Part shown: one piece after another, positions 19,918 through 29,356 of the stretch
How positions within the stretch are numbered: the stretch's first letter is position 1
How the letters are laid out: every line of letters begins with the position of its first letter
NCBI GenBank assembly: GCA_050260355.1
Contig: JBLNBZ010000043.1
Span: 1 to 64,000, forward strand
From: CADEFX01 sp050260355
GTDB taxonomy: Bacteria > Pseudomonadota > Alphaproteobacteria > Rhizobiales > Hyphomicrobiaceae
DNA: 64,000 bases
Direction: 5' to 3'
Made by a program: the position numbers and the translations under genes
The notes under the pieces: model-generated
What the model was told of the DNA's origin: nothing
What the model saw: the letters and a program-made list of their open reading frames with translations, nothing else
Databases searched by the model: none

Positions 19918-20108
19918 GGGTCATCCCTTTCCTTTGCGAGTCCGGCGATCCACCCTAGCATTGCACGTGGGGTGCATTACAGCCTGCATCAAGCCGCCGA
20001 AAATCCGGATGATCGGCAATGTCTTGCGTCGACAGGGGAAACGCGCCGGGCGACAATGGCCGGACATTTGCCGGGTGCACGGCGCGGGTCGGGCAGGGAG
20101 AAGGGGCG

Positions 20109-21476
20109 ATGGCTGGAAACCTCGATTTCGAGGAGCTGAAAAGCGCGGTTCGGGCCGGCAGCATCGATACGGTGCTCGCCTGCATGGTGGACATGCAGGG
20201 CCGCCTCATCGGCAAGCGCTTTCAGGCCCAATACTTCGTCGACGGCGCTCACGAGGAGACGCATGGCTGCGACTACCTGCTCGCCAACGACATCGATATG
20301 GAGCCTGTTCCCGGCTACCGGGCCGCAAGCTGGGGCAAGGGCTACGGCGATTTCGTCATGAAGCCGGACCTGTCGACCTTGCGCCGCGTTCCATGGCTCG
20401 ATGGCACGGCTCTCGTCCTGTGCGACATCCTTGATCATCACCATCATGATGTGCCGCACAGTCCGCGCGCGATCCTCAGGTCGCAGGTGGCGCGGCTGAC
20501 CGAGCGCGATATGACCGCCTACCTCGCTTCAGAGCTAGAGTTCTACCTGTTCGATGAGAGCTTCGAGGCCGCGCATCAGAAGCGCTACGCGGATCTGAAA
20601 ACTGCTGGCTACTACATCGAGGACTACCACATCTTCCAGACCACCAAGGAGGAGGGCTTCATGCGCGCCGTCCGCCGTGGCCTGGAAGGAGCCGGCATTC
20701 CAGTCGAGAACTCGAAGGGCGAATGGGGGCCGGGGCAGGAGGAGATCAACGTCCGCTATGCCGATGCGCTGGAGATGGCCGACCGCCACGTCATTCTCAA
20801 GAATGGCATCAAGGAGATCGCGCACGCCCAGGGCAAGGCCGTCACCTTCATGGCGAAGTGGCGCTACGACCTTGCGGGCTCGAGCTCGCACATCCACGCG
20901 TCGCTTTGGGACCGCGACGGCAAGACGCCGCTGTTCCGCGATCCCAAGGCCGAGTTCGGCATGTCGCCGCTGATGCAGGCGTTCGTCGCCGGCCAGCTCA
21001 AATACGCTGGTGACATCACCTATTTCCTCGCGCCCTACATCAACTCGTACAAGCGCTTCCAGGTCGGCACATTCGCACCCACCAAGGCGGTGTGGAGCCG
21101 CGATAACCGCACCGCGGGCTTCCGCCTGTGTGGCGAGGGCAGCAAGTCGATCCGCATCGAGTGCCGGATCGGCGGCGCCGACCTCAACCCGTATCTCGCT
21201 TTCGCGGCCTTGCTCGCCGCGGGGCTGGCCGGCATCGACGAGAAGCTCGAGCTCGATCCGCCGTTCTCGGGTGACGCCTACATCGGCCAGAGCCTGCCCG
21301 AGGTGCCCAAGACTTTGCGCGAGGCGACCGAGCGGTTGGCCGGCTCCGAGATGCTGCGCAAGGCGCTGGGCTCCGACGTCATCGATCACTATGTCCATAC
21401 CGCCCGGTGGGAGCAGCTCGAATACGACCGCCGCATCACCGACTGGGAATTGATGCGCGGCTTCGAACGGTACTGA
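20109..21476 (+). CDS. Glutamine synthetase-family ligase (gamma-glutamyl amine/amino-alcohol ligase-like)
   Basis: 455 residues from the ATG at 20109 (GGAGAAGGGG upstream); an upstream ATG in frame adds 30 non-conserved residues. The core motifs are present: ELEFYLFDE, NVRYADALEMADRHVILKN, GSSSHIHASLWD and RIECRIGGADLNPYLAFAAL. The divergent N-terminus (DTVLACMVDMQGRLIGKR) is that of PuuA/GlnA3-type enzymes that link glutamate to amines rather than to ammonia. Partner genes downstream (aldehyde, hydroxyacid and alcohol dehydrogenases) fit amine catabolism. Substrate is unknown. Confidence 0.85.
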   Translation: MAGNLDFEELKSAVRAGSIDTVLACMVDMQGRLIGKRFQAQYFVDGAHEETHGCDYLLANDIDMEPVPGYRAASWGKGYGDFVMKPDLSTLRRVPWLDGTALVLCDILDHHHHDVPHSPRAILRSQVARLTERDMTAYLASELEFYLFDESFEAAHQKRYADLKTAGYYIEDYHIFQTTKEEGFMRAVRRGLEGAGIPVENSKGEWGPGQEEINVRYADALEMADRHVILKNGIKEIAHAQGKAVTFMAKWRYDLAGSSSHIHASLWDRDGKTPLFRDPKAEFGMSPLMQAFVAGQLKYAGDITYFLAPYINSYKRFQVGTFAPTKAVWSRDNRTAGFRLCGEGSKSIRIECRIGGADLNPYLAFAALLAAGLAGIDEKLELDPPFSGDAYIGQSLPEVPKTLREATERLAGSEMLRKALGSDVIDHYVHTARWEQLEYDRRITDWELMRGFERY

Positions 21477-21488
21477 GGTCGTGTATCG

Positions 21489-22871
21489 ATGACCGATATC
21501 GTCTGCATCTCACCCATTGACGGCAGCGAGGTCGCACGCCGCAGCACTGCCACGGCGGCTGAGATCGAGCGTGCGCTCGCAGCCGCGCGCAAGGCGCAGG
21601 CCGAGTGGTCGCGTGTCCCAGTGAGGGAGCGTGCCGCCGCCATGCTCCGCTTCCTCGATGCCATGCGGGCCGCAAACGCTGAGATCGTGCCGGAGCTGGC
21701 GCGGCAGATGGGACGGCCCGTGCGCTACGGCGGCGAGTTCCGCTCGTTCGAGGAGCGCGTCACCTACATGGCCGGCATTGCCGAGCAGGCGCTCGCTCCT
21801 GTAGCTCCCGAGCCGAAGACTGGCTTCACGCGCTACGTCCGCCGCGATCCGCTCGGCGTCATCCTCACCGTTGCGCCCTGGAACTATCCGTTTCTCACGG
21901 CCGTGAACACCGTCGTGCCTGGCCTGATCGCGGGCAATGCGGTGATCCTCAAGGCCGCCTCCCAGACCATCCTCACCGGCGGGCGCTTTCAGCAGGCGAT
22001 GGATCACGCCGGCATTCCCGATGGGCTTTTCCGGCATCTCGTGCTCGGCCATGACGACACCGCGCGCATCCTGTCTGGCGGCCATGTCGATCATGTGAGC
22101 TTCACCGGCTCGGTGGAGGGCGGACGGGCCATCGAGCGCGCGGCCGCCGGCACGTTCACGTCCATCGGCCTGGAGCTCGGCGGCAAGGATCCGGCCTACG
22201 TGCGCGCCGATGCCAAGCTCGAGCACGCGGTCGAGAGCCTGGTTGACGGAGCCTTCTTCAACTCGGGCCAGAGCTGCTGCGGCGTCGAGCGCATCTATGT
22301 GCACGAGAGCGTGTATGACCACTTCGTTGAAGGCTTCGCGGCGCTCACCCAACAGTACGTTCTCGATGATCCGCTCGACGAGGTGACGACGCTCGGTCCC
22401 ATGGCCGCCACGCGCTTTGCCGACGTGGTCTGCAAGCAGACCGCCGAGGCCACCGGCAAAGGCGCCAAGGCTTGCATCGATCCGAAGTCATTCAAGCGCG
22501 ACAGAGACGGCACGCCCTGGCTGGCGCCGCAGGTGCTGATTGATGTCGATCACAGCATGGGCGTCATGATGGAGGAGAGCTTCGGCCCGGTTGTCGGCAT
22601 CATGCGCGTCAAGGACGATGCCGAGGCGATCCGTCTCATGAATGACTCGCCGTACGGTCTCACGGCCTCGATCTGGACGAGCGATCTCAAAGCGGCCGAG
22701 CGCATCGGTGGTGAGATCGAGACGGGCACCGTCTACATGAACCGCTGCGACTACCTGGATCCTGGCCTCGCCTGGACCGGTGTCAAGGATACCGGGCGCG
22801 GGGCTTCGCTCTCCAGCATCGGATACGAGATGTTGACACGACCCAAGAGCTTCCATTTGCGGGCGCTCTGA
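21489..22871 (+). CDS. NAD(P)-dependent aldehyde dehydrogenase
   Basis: 460 residues, usual for the superfamily. Landmarks are VAPWNYPFLTAVNTVVPGL, the glutamate in ELGGKDPAYV, and the catalytic cysteine in FNSGQSCCGVERI. A C-terminal FGPVVGIMRVKDD block follows. It starts 13 bases after the glutamine synthetase-like gene and likely oxidises the aldehyde formed from a gamma-glutamylated amine or alcohol. Chemistry is well supported; the physiological substrate is not known. Confidence 0.9.
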   Translation: MTDIVCISPIDGSEVARRSTATAAEIERALAAARKAQAEWSRVPVRERAAAMLRFLDAMRAANAEIVPELARQMGRPVRYGGEFRSFEERVTYMAGIAEQALAPVAPEPKTGFTRYVRRDPLGVILTVAPWNYPFLTAVNTVVPGLIAGNAVILKAASQTILTGGRFQQAMDHAGIPDGLFRHLVLGHDDTARILSGGHVDHVSFTGSVEGGRAIERAAAGTFTSIGLELGGKDPAYVRADAKLEHAVESLVDGAFFNSGQSCCGVERIYVHESVYDHFVEGFAALTQQYVLDDPLDEVTTLGPMAATRFADVVCKQTAEATGKGAKACIDPKSFKRDRDGTPWLAPQVLIDVDHSMGVMMEESFGPVVGIMRVKDDAEAIRLMNDSPYGLTASIWTSDLKAAERIGGEIETGTVYMNRCDYLDPGLAWTGVKDTGRGASLSSIGYEMLTRPKSFHLRAL

Positions 22872-22904
22872 CATCAATTCACGGGATGGGGAAACACCGA
22901 GACA

Positions 22905-23960
22905 ATGGTCACCAATATCAAGAGACTCGCCTTCTTCGAGAAGTTCGCCGATCCCGTCGCGGAGCGCATTCTCGGCGCACGCGATGACATTGACCTCGTG
23001 CGCCTCTCCTACGCCGGTGCCGAGGGCGACAACTGGGGCGAGCTTTCGCGTGCGCATGGCTATCAAATCGGCGCACGCACGGAGCTGCGCCATCCCTGGT
23101 TCGGTGATGCCAACCTCATCGCCAGGTGTCCGAGCCTGCTCGCCATCTCGTCGATGGGTGCCGGCTACGACGTGATCGATGTGGATGCGTGCACCAAGGC
23201 CGGCATCATCGTCTGCAACCAGTCCGGCACCAACAAGGAGGCCGTTGCCGAGCACGCGCTGGGCCTCATGCTGGCCCTGTCCAAGAAGATCGTGCTGTCG
23301 GATCGCGCCATGCGCCGCGACAAGAACCTCGATCGCTTCCTGTTTACGGGCAACGATCTCGTCGGCAAGACGGTCGGCATCGTCGGCATTGGCAACATCG
23401 GCACGCGCACGGCGGAGCTGTGCCGCGGGCTGTTCCGCATGCGGGTGCTCGCTTATGACCCCTACCTGAGCAAGGAGCAGATCGCGGCACGCGGCGCCGA
23501 GAAGGTCGGGCTCGGCGATCTGATCGAGCAGTCGGACTACATCACCCTCCACTGCCCGCGCACCGAGGAGACGTTCGGCCTGTTCGGCTTCCAGCAATTC
23601 TCGCGCATGAAGCCGACCGCCTACTTCATCAACACCTCGCGTGGCGGCACCTACAAGGAGGACGATCTGGTTGAGGCCTTGCGGCAGAAGAAGCTTGCCG
23701 GCGCCGGGCTTGATGTCTTCCTCGAGGAGCCGCCGCCGACCGACCATCCGCTGTTCGCCTTCGACAACGTCATCGTCAGTCCGCACAATGCCGGCGTGAC
23801 GCACGAGGCGCTGGCCAACATGGCGGCGGCCACGGCCGAGCAATGGATCGAGATCTTGTCCGGCAAGGTGCCGCCGCGGCTCATCAACAAAGCCGCCTGG
23901 CCCAAGTACAGCGAGCGCTTCCACGCCCTGCTGGGCTTCAAGCCTGCGCCGCTCGCCTGA
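22905..23960 (+). CDS. C-terminal-binding-protein-like/D-2-hydroxyacid dehydrogenase
   Basis: 351 residues. The NAD loop VGIVGIGNIGTRTAELCRG lies near residue 160. FINTSRGGTYKEDDLVEALR and SPHNAGVTHEALANM carry the arginine and histidine regions typical of the D-2-hydroxyacid dehydrogenase/CtBP family. It lies 33 bases after the aldehyde dehydrogenase gene and 25 before the iron alcohol dehydrogenase gene, within one operon. It is only distantly similar to the family member at 7552-8526. Confidence 0.87.
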   Translation: MVTNIKRLAFFEKFADPVAERILGARDDIDLVRLSYAGAEGDNWGELSRAHGYQIGARTELRHPWFGDANLIARCPSLLAISSMGAGYDVIDVDACTKAGIIVCNQSGTNKEAVAEHALGLMLALSKKIVLSDRAMRRDKNLDRFLFTGNDLVGKTVGIVGIGNIGTRTAELCRGLFRMRVLAYDPYLSKEQIAARGAEKVGLGDLIEQSDYITLHCPRTEETFGLFGFQQFSRMKPTAYFINTSRGGTYKEDDLVEALRQKKLAGAGLDVFLEEPPPTDHPLFAFDNVIVSPHNAGVTHEALANMAAATAEQWIEILSGKVPPRLINKAAWPKYSERFHALLGFKPAPLA

Positions 23961-23985
23961 GATCAACCGCGAGGTCCGAGCATAC

Positions 23986-25143
23986 ATGAAGCTGCACGCC
24001 AACTGGAACTACCCGACCTCGGTGCGCTTCGGCGCCGGACGGGTCGCAGAGCTTGCCGATGCCGCCAAGACTGCCGGCATGCAGCGGCCGCTGCTGGTTA
24101 CCGACCCGACGCTTGCGAAGCTGCCGATGACCAAGGTCGCGTTGGACACGTTAGCCTCCGCAGGCATCGCGGCCGCGGTCTTCTCAGAGATCAAGCCCAA
24201 TCCGGTCGCATCCAACGTCGAGGCCGGCATCAAGGCTCTGCGCGAGGGTGGCCATGACGGCGTGATCGCCTTCGGCGGCGGCTCGGCGCTCGACTGCGGC
24301 AAGGTCATTGCCTTCATGGCCGGCCAGACGCGCCCGATGTGGGACTTCGAGGATATCGGCGACTGGTGGACGCGCGCCGACCCGAAGGGCATCGCACCCA
24401 TCGTCGCGGTCCCGACCACGGCGGGCACGGGCTCGGAGGTCGGACGCGCCGGTGTCATCACGGATGAGGCGACGCATACCAAGAAAGTGATCTTTCATCC
24501 GTTGATGATGCCGAAGGTGACGATCTGCGATCCTGAGCTTACGGTCGGCATGCCGCGCGTCATCACTGCCGGCACCGGCATGGACGCGTTCGCTCACTGT
24601 CTGGAAGCCTACTGCGGCCCGTTCTACCACCCGCTTGCCGACGGTATCGCCGTTGAGGGCATGCGCCTCGTCAACGATAACCTCGTGCGCGCCTACAACG
24701 ACGGCAAGGACCTCGAGGCGCGCGCGCACATGATGTCGGCCGCGGCCATGGGCGCCACCGCCTTCCAGAAGGCGCTCGGCGCGATCCACGCGCTCTCGCA
24801 TCCCGTCGGCGCGCTTTACGATACGCACCACGGGCTCACCAACGCCGTGTTCCTTCCCTACGTGCTGATCTTCAACCGTGCTGCTATCGAGCCGAAGATC
24901 GAGCGCCTTGCGGCCTTCATGGGCCTCAAGCCGACATTTACGGCCTTCCTCGATCGCACGCTCGCACTGCGCGGCGACCTTGGCGTCCCGCACACGCTCA
25001 AGGAGCTGGGCGTCGACGATGCGCGTTTCGATGTCATGAGCGACATGGCGCCAAAGGATCCGACCGCCGGCGGCAATCCGGTGCCGCTCGATGCCGCCGC
25101 GAGCCGGCAGCTCTATGAGCGCGCCTACGCCGGAACGCTGTAA
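23986..25143 (+). CDS. Iron-containing alcohol dehydrogenase
   Basis: 385 residues, standard for group III alcohol dehydrogenases. Nucleotide-binding GGGSALDCGK and GTGSEVGRAGVI are present. Metal ligands are supplied by the Asp and His of GTGMDAFAHCLEAY and by the histidines of IHALSHPVGALYDTHHG. It oxidises a primary alcohol to an aldehyde with NAD. It is last in the four-gene operon and would feed the aldehyde dehydrogenase two genes upstream, consistent with an amino alcohol as substrate. Confidence 0.9.
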   Translation: MKLHANWNYPTSVRFGAGRVAELADAAKTAGMQRPLLVTDPTLAKLPMTKVALDTLASAGIAAAVFSEIKPNPVASNVEAGIKALREGGHDGVIAFGGGSALDCGKVIAFMAGQTRPMWDFEDIGDWWTRADPKGIAPIVAVPTTAGTGSEVGRAGVITDEATHTKKVIFHPLMMPKVTICDPELTVGMPRVITAGTGMDAFAHCLEAYCGPFYHPLADGIAVEGMRLVNDNLVRAYNDGKDLEARAHMMSAAAMGATAFQKALGAIHALSHPVGALYDTHHGLTNAVFLPYVLIFNRAAIEPKIERLAAFMGLKPTFTAFLDRTLALRGDLGVPHTLKELGVDDARFDVMSDMAPKDPTAGGNPVPLDAAASRQLYERAYAGTL

Positions 25144-25212
25144 GGCTTATTGCAAGCGCCCCGGATGGCGACGCGTCGCCCAGGACCACTGCGCGACGTG
25201 CCCGCGTTCTAC

Positions 25213-25818
25213 TCACAGCCAGGGACGATCGGCCTTGGCCTTGGCCTCATAGGTGGTGATGGCGGCTTCCTTCTGCAGGGTGAGGCCGATATCGTCGAGG
25301 CCATTGATCAGGCAATGCTTGCGGAACGGATCGATGTCGAACTTGTCGACCTTTCCGTCCGGCCCGCGCACGGTCTGAGCAGGCAGGTCCACGGTGATCT
25401 CGGCACCGGGAAGCTCCATCAGGAAGCGCAACAGCTCGTCCACGCGCGCCTCCGGCAGAATGACGGGGAGGATGCCGTTCTTGAACGTGTTGTTGAAGAA
25501 GATATCGGCAAAGGACGGCGCGATCACACAGCGGATGCCGAAATCGAGCAGCGCCCAGGGTGCGTGCTCCCGGCTGGACCCGCAGCCGAAGTTCTCGCCA
25601 GCGACCAAAATTGTGGCCTTGCGGTAGGGTCCCTTGTTGAGCACGAAGTCCGGGTTCTCGCGGCCAGCCTCGTCGTAGCGCAGCTCTGCGAACAGCCCCT
25701 TGCCGAGCCCGGTGCGCTTGATGGTCTTGAGGTAGTTCTTGGGGATGATCTTGTCGGTATCGACGTTGATCATGCTAAGGGGGGCAGCCACGCCCGTCAG
25801 CGTCGTGAACTTGTCCAT
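25213..25818 (-). CDS. leuD: 3-isopropylmalate dehydratase small subunit
   Basis: 201 residues, matching LeuD length. Aconitase swivel-domain features are visible: NVDTDKIIPKNYLKTIKRTGLG, NFGCGSSREHAPWAL and IAPSFADIFFNN. With LeuC it isomerises 2-isopropylmalate in leucine synthesis. An AGAGGAGG ribosome site precedes the ATG at 25818. A possible promoter on the minus strand has TTGACG at 25895-25900. LeuC is not in the window, so the two subunit genes are separated. Confidence 0.95.
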   Translation of the reverse strand: MDKFTTLTGVAAPLSMINVDTDKIIPKNYLKTIKRTGLGKGLFAELRYDEAGRENPDFVLNKGPYRKATILVAGENFGCGSSREHAPWALLDFGIRCVIAPSFADIFFNNTFKNGILPVILPEARVDELLRFLMELPGAEITVDLPAQTVRGPDGKVDKFDIDPFRKHCLINGLDDIGLTLQKEAAITTYEAKAKADRPWL

Positions 25819-26121
25819 GCCCTGCCTCCTCTATAGATTTCCCCGGCCTTCGGCTTCGCCGTCTATGTTCCTTTAACGCCGACAGACCAGCATGCGTCAA
25901 GAAGCGGCAGGCGCATGGCAGCCTCGCCCGAAGCGCCCGGAGCCGGTCGCTCGAGCGCACGAGGTTCGGGACCTGCATGAGCAACTGCGTCCCAGGCGCG
26001 GCAACACGCCGCGAGACCGCGCCTGTGCCCCGTCAGTCTATGATGCGGCGATACGCGAGGACGAAGCTTCATGAACATGGAAGGCGTTGGTGGCGGCGCC
26101 GGGCACCGCGGCTGCTGAGCG
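25819..26121. promoter_or_regulatory. Divergent spacer of 303 bases between leuD and the HyuA-like gene
   Basis: No gene is supported here. On the minus strand TTGACG (25895-25900) and a weak TTAAAG (25871-25876), 18 bases apart, could be the leuD promoter. I see no T-box or leader-peptide attenuator with leucine codons for leuD. Start signals for the plus-strand HyuA-like gene are weak. Confidence 0.3.
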
Positions 26122-28266
26122 ATGGCTGACGGGGATTTTCCAACGCGCGCCTATCGCATCGGCATCGACGTCGGGGGCACGTTTACCAAGGCGGTGCTGG
26201 TGGATAACGCCAGCCATGCCGTGGTCGGCCGTTATTCCGTACTCACCACGCACAGACATGAGCGCGGCGTCGCCCACGGCGTGGTCGAGGTCTTTCGCAA
26301 CGTCCTTGCTCAATCGCACGTTGCGCCCGAGGAGGTGGTCTTCCTCGCCCACAGCACGACGCAGGCGACCAATGCGCTACTCGAGGGCGACGTTGCCCCG
26401 GTGGGCGTGCTCGGAATGTCCGGGCGAAGCGCGGCGGCCCTGGCCGAGCCGCAGGTCCGCGTCGAGGCGATCGAGCTTGCACCCGGCCGTATGCTTGCCA
26501 CCTCCAACCGGTTTCTCGTCACCGATGGCATGAGCGAACGCGACGTACGCGAGGCGATCGCTGCGCTGATGGCCGAAGGCGCGCGCGTTCTGGTTGCCTC
26601 CGGTGCTTTCGGCGTCGACAACACGGGCAGCGAGGAGCTCGTGCGCAAGCTCGGCGCCGAGGCCGGTCTCCTGACGACCTGCGGCCATGAGATTACGCGC
26701 CTCTATGGGCTCTCCACGCGCACACGCACCGCCGTCATCAACGCGTCGATCCTACCCCGCATGATCGCCACAGCGGATATGACCGCGGCGAGCGTGCGGG
26801 AAGCCGGCATCGTGGCGCCCCTGATGATCATGCGCGGCGACGGTGGTGTCATGAGCATCGCCGAGATGCGGCGGCGGCCTGTCATGACCATGCTGTCGGG
26901 CCCGGCCGCCAGTGTCGCCGGCGCGCTCATGCATTTACGCGTTTCCGACGGGATCTATTTCGAGGTGGGCGGCACATCCACCAACATCGGCGTCATTCGC
27001 AACGGCAGGCCAACCGTCACTTACGCCCGTGTCGGGGGACACGAAACCTATGTCAGCTCGCTCGACGTGCGCGTGCTCGGTATCGCCGGCGGAAGCCTCG
27101 TGCGCGCGTCCCGGGGTCGGCTCGTCGACGTTGGCCCACGCAGCGCTCATATCGCCGGGTTGCCCTATGCGGCGTTCGCGGATGAGGAGGAGATTGTCGA
27201 TCCCGCGATCGAGGTCTTCCAGCCGGCGCCTGGCGATGCCGACGATTACGTTGCGGTACGCGTGGCGAGCGGCCGCCGCTATGCCCTGACGACGACCTGC
27301 GCCGCGAACGTCCTCGGGTATGCGAAGCCCGGCTTGCACGCCTACGGCAATCCGCCGGCGGCACGACGCGCCTTTGCTGCGCTCGGCCGCTTCCTGGGCT
27401 GTGGCACGGAGGCAGCGGCGCGTGCCGTGCTCGACTGCGCGACCGACAAGGTCATTCCGGTGGTCGAAGGCCTGATCAAGGAATACCGCCTCGACCCCGA
27501 CCAATGCCTGCTGATCGGGGAGGGCGGTGGCGCCGCCGCCATCATCCCCTATTTGTCGGAGCGCAGCGGTTACAAGCAGGAGATATCCAAGGATGCGGAG
27601 GTCATCTCCTCGATCGGCGTTGCGCTGGCTCTGGTGCGCGACGTGGTCGAGCGCATCATTCCCCATGCGCAGCCCGAGGATCTGCAGGCGATCCGCCGCG
27701 AGGCCCTCGAGGCTGCGGTGAGGCTGGGCGCCGATGCGAGGAGCGTCGATGTCACGATCGAGATCGATCGCGTGACGCATCGGGTGCGCGCCATCGCCAT
27801 GGGCGCCGCCGAGATGCACGTAAAGGACCCTGGAGGCTCGATCACCGAGCGCGAGGCCCGCGCGATCGCGGCGCGGTCGATGGGGGTTGCCCCGGATGCG
27901 CTGCGCTTGGCGGCCGCGACGCCCGCTTTGCGCGTTTACCAGGTGAGCCCTGGAGATCTCGGCGCGGTGCGTGCGGTGGATCGCGAAGGTGCGATCCGCG
28001 TGCAGCGCAGTCGCGCCATGGTGCGCTCATCCACCCCACGCTCTGCGGCCGCGGCCCTCACGAGCATGTGGAACGAGGTGGGAGGCGACGGGCGCGAGCA
28101 GATCGTCGTCCCCGGCCTGTTCCTGCTGTTCGATGGCCACGTCGTCGACCTTTCGGGCGTCGAGACGCTGGATCAGGCACTGGCGCTTGCAGCGAGCGAG
28201 TTGGAGGGCCGTGCCGATGATGTGCCCGTCGCGCTGGTCGCCGTGCCGCCGGGTCAGCTGCGCTAG
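26122..28266 (+). CDS. Solitary hydantoinase A/oxoprolinase family protein with unusual C-terminus
   Basis: 714 residues. The N-terminus RIGIDVGGTFTKAVLVDN, HSTTQATNALLEGDVAPVG and the central MLSGPAASVAGALMHL with EVGGTSTNIG identify the HyuA ATPase fold. The last 170 residues or so (from about residue 545) do not resemble the usual HyuA C-terminus; they contain a compact segment VDVTIEIDRVTHRVRAIAMG and end in VALVAVPPGQLR. No hyuB lies beside it, unlike the pair at 1629-5466. The function is unassigned; it may be a distinct HyuA subfamily. Confidence 0.82.
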   Translation: MADGDFPTRAYRIGIDVGGTFTKAVLVDNASHAVVGRYSVLTTHRHERGVAHGVVEVFRNVLAQSHVAPEEVVFLAHSTTQATNALLEGDVAPVGVLGMSGRSAAALAEPQVRVEAIELAPGRMLATSNRFLVTDGMSERDVREAIAALMAEGARVLVASGAFGVDNTGSEELVRKLGAEAGLLTTCGHEITRLYGLSTRTRTAVINASILPRMIATADMTAASVREAGIVAPLMIMRGDGGVMSIAEMRRRPVMTMLSGPAASVAGALMHLRVSDGIYFEVGGTSTNIGVIRNGRPTVTYARVGGHETYVSSLDVRVLGIAGGSLVRASRGRLVDVGPRSAHIAGLPYAAFADEEEIVDPAIEVFQPAPGDADDYVAVRVASGRRYALTTTCAANVLGYAKPGLHAYGNPPAARRAFAALGRFLGCGTEAAARAVLDCATDKVIPVVEGLIKEYRLDPDQCLLIGEGGGAAAIIPYLSERSGYKQEISKDAEVISSIGVALALVRDVVERIIPHAQPEDLQAIRREALEAAVRLGADARSVDVTIEIDRVTHRVRAIAMGAAEMHVKDPGGSITEREARAIAARSMGVAPDALRLAAATPALRVYQVSPGDLGAVRAVDREGAIRVQRSRAMVRSSTPRSAAAALTSMWNEVGGDGREQIVVPGLFLLFDGHVVDLSGVETLDQALALAASELEGRADDVPVALVAVPPGQLR

Positions 28267-28274
28267 ACGCCAAG

Positions 28275-28895
28275 TCACGCTTTCGCACCGGGCTCCCTTG
28301 CCGCTTCCACCAGCGCGCGGATCGCCCAGCGCTTGACCTTCCGCGCGTCTGCGTCGCTGAGCTGCAGGACATCCTTGAACACGACCATTGCCTCCGGGCC
28401 CAGGATCAGGGCGAGGGCCCTGCTCAATGTCTCCAGAGCCCCTCGCTTGAACTGCTTACGGGCCGGAGCGAGCGCGGCGTCGATCAGAGGTGTACGTCGG
28501 TTTTGGCGCCGGGGCAGTCCGGCCTCGTCGCGGCCCGGGAGCCCCTGCTGCAGCGTATGCACCAGCATCATGCGTAGCGCGGCCTCATTGGCCAGAATCA
28601 TGTCGTGAAGCGCGGTATCGACCCGCTCCAAGCGTGCGACTGGGTCGACGGAGGCATCGCCGCGGAATAGCTCGCCTGGCTCCGGGATGGCGATATCGAA
28701 CGATGCCTCGATGAGAAGCGCCTCGACGCTCGGGAAATAGCGATAGGCGGTCGCTCTCGATACGAGCGCTTCCTCCGCGATTTCCTCCAAGCTCGGATTG
28801 CGGCCCTGCTTCAAAAGACGCGACGCGGCCTGCAACAGATCCTTGCGCGTACGTCGCCTCTGATTGGGACGCCCGCTCGTCTCGGTGTCTGCCAC
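28275..28895 (-). CDS. TetR family transcriptional regulator
   Basis: 206 residues from the GTG at 28895, one base after the stop of the SnoaL-like gene; the open frame is longer but upstream codons lie in that gene. The N-terminal helix-turn-helix is evident: RKDLLQAASRLLKQG, SLEEIAEEALVSRATAYRYF (residues 30-55), then a divergent ligand-binding region. It is co-transcribed with the SnoaL-like gene, and a 20-base palindrome in the promoter of the pair (29362-29381) is the likely operator, giving autoregulation. Confidence 0.87.
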   Translation of the reverse strand: MADTETSGRPNQRRRTRKDLLQAASRLLKQGRNPSLEEIAEEALVSRATAYRYFPSVEALLIEASFDIAIPEPGELFRGDASVDPVARLERVDTALHDMILANEAALRMMLVHTLQQGLPGRDEAGLPRRQNRRTPLIDAALAPARKQFKRGALETLSRALALILGPEAMVVFKDVLQLSDADARKVKRWAIRALVEAAREPGAKA

Positions 28896-28896
28896 G

Positions 28897-29319
28897 TCAG
28901 TCCTGCGGGAGTTGGCGCATGATGGCGGCGAGGTCGACCCAGACGTTCTCGCGCTTGATGTCGCCGTTGTCGGCGAACTCGACGACGTGCAGCAGCCGGA
29001 ACTCGAGCGGCCGGCCTCTGCCTTCCAGCCCGAAAGGCTTACCCGGGGCCTTTCCGCGCCACAGCGACTCGTCGACCATGAACCGATCGCCGTAAAGCCG
29101 CCGCAGGCACTCGATCTTGCTCTCGGCGAGGTCCACGAACATCGTCTCGTAGAACTGGCGTGCCCCTTCGCGGCCGCTCGTCGGTCCGAGGGGCCAGCCC
29201 ACGATGTCGTGCTCAGCATCTGGCGCCAGCGTGGCCAGAACGCCCTCCACATCGTCCTCAGCCTCGAAACCGAAGTGTTCATCCATCTTCCGGTCCATCT
29301 CGGCGCGGGTCATCATCAT
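28897..29319 (-). CDS. SnoaL-like/NTF2-fold protein
   Basis: 140 residues starting at a run of three ATG codons. The pattern FEAEDDVEGVLATLAPDAEH, then GREGARQFYETMF and a strand-rich C-terminus (LHVVEFADNGDIKRENVWVD) fits the SnoaL/polyketide-cyclase-like NTF2 fold. Such proteins act as small isomerases, hydrolases or ligand-binders, and the sequence alone does not say which. It leads a two-gene unit with the TetR gene one base downstream, so it is probably the regulator's target or a detoxifying enzyme for its ligand. Confidence 0.78.
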   Translation of the reverse strand: MMMTRAEMDRKMDEHFGFEAEDDVEGVLATLAPDAEHDIVGWPLGPTSGREGARQFYETMFVDLAESKIECLRRLYGDRFMVDESLWRGKAPGKPFGLEGRGRPLEFRLLHVVEFADNGDIKRENVWVDLAAIMRQLPQD

Positions 29320-29356
29320 GCGCGGTCTCCCTTCGGCGTCGCATTGAACGGCAAGA

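Noticed and set aside
22488..24002. Open frame of 504 codons antisense to the hydroxyacid dehydrogenase
   Set aside because: No domain, and the sense frames are certain; another GC-rich shadow.
25167..25180. Perfect 14-base palindrome GGCGACGCGTCGCC between two convergent genes
   Set aside because: The loop would be too small for a stable hairpin and no U-tract follows; such palindromes arise by chance in GC-rich DNA.
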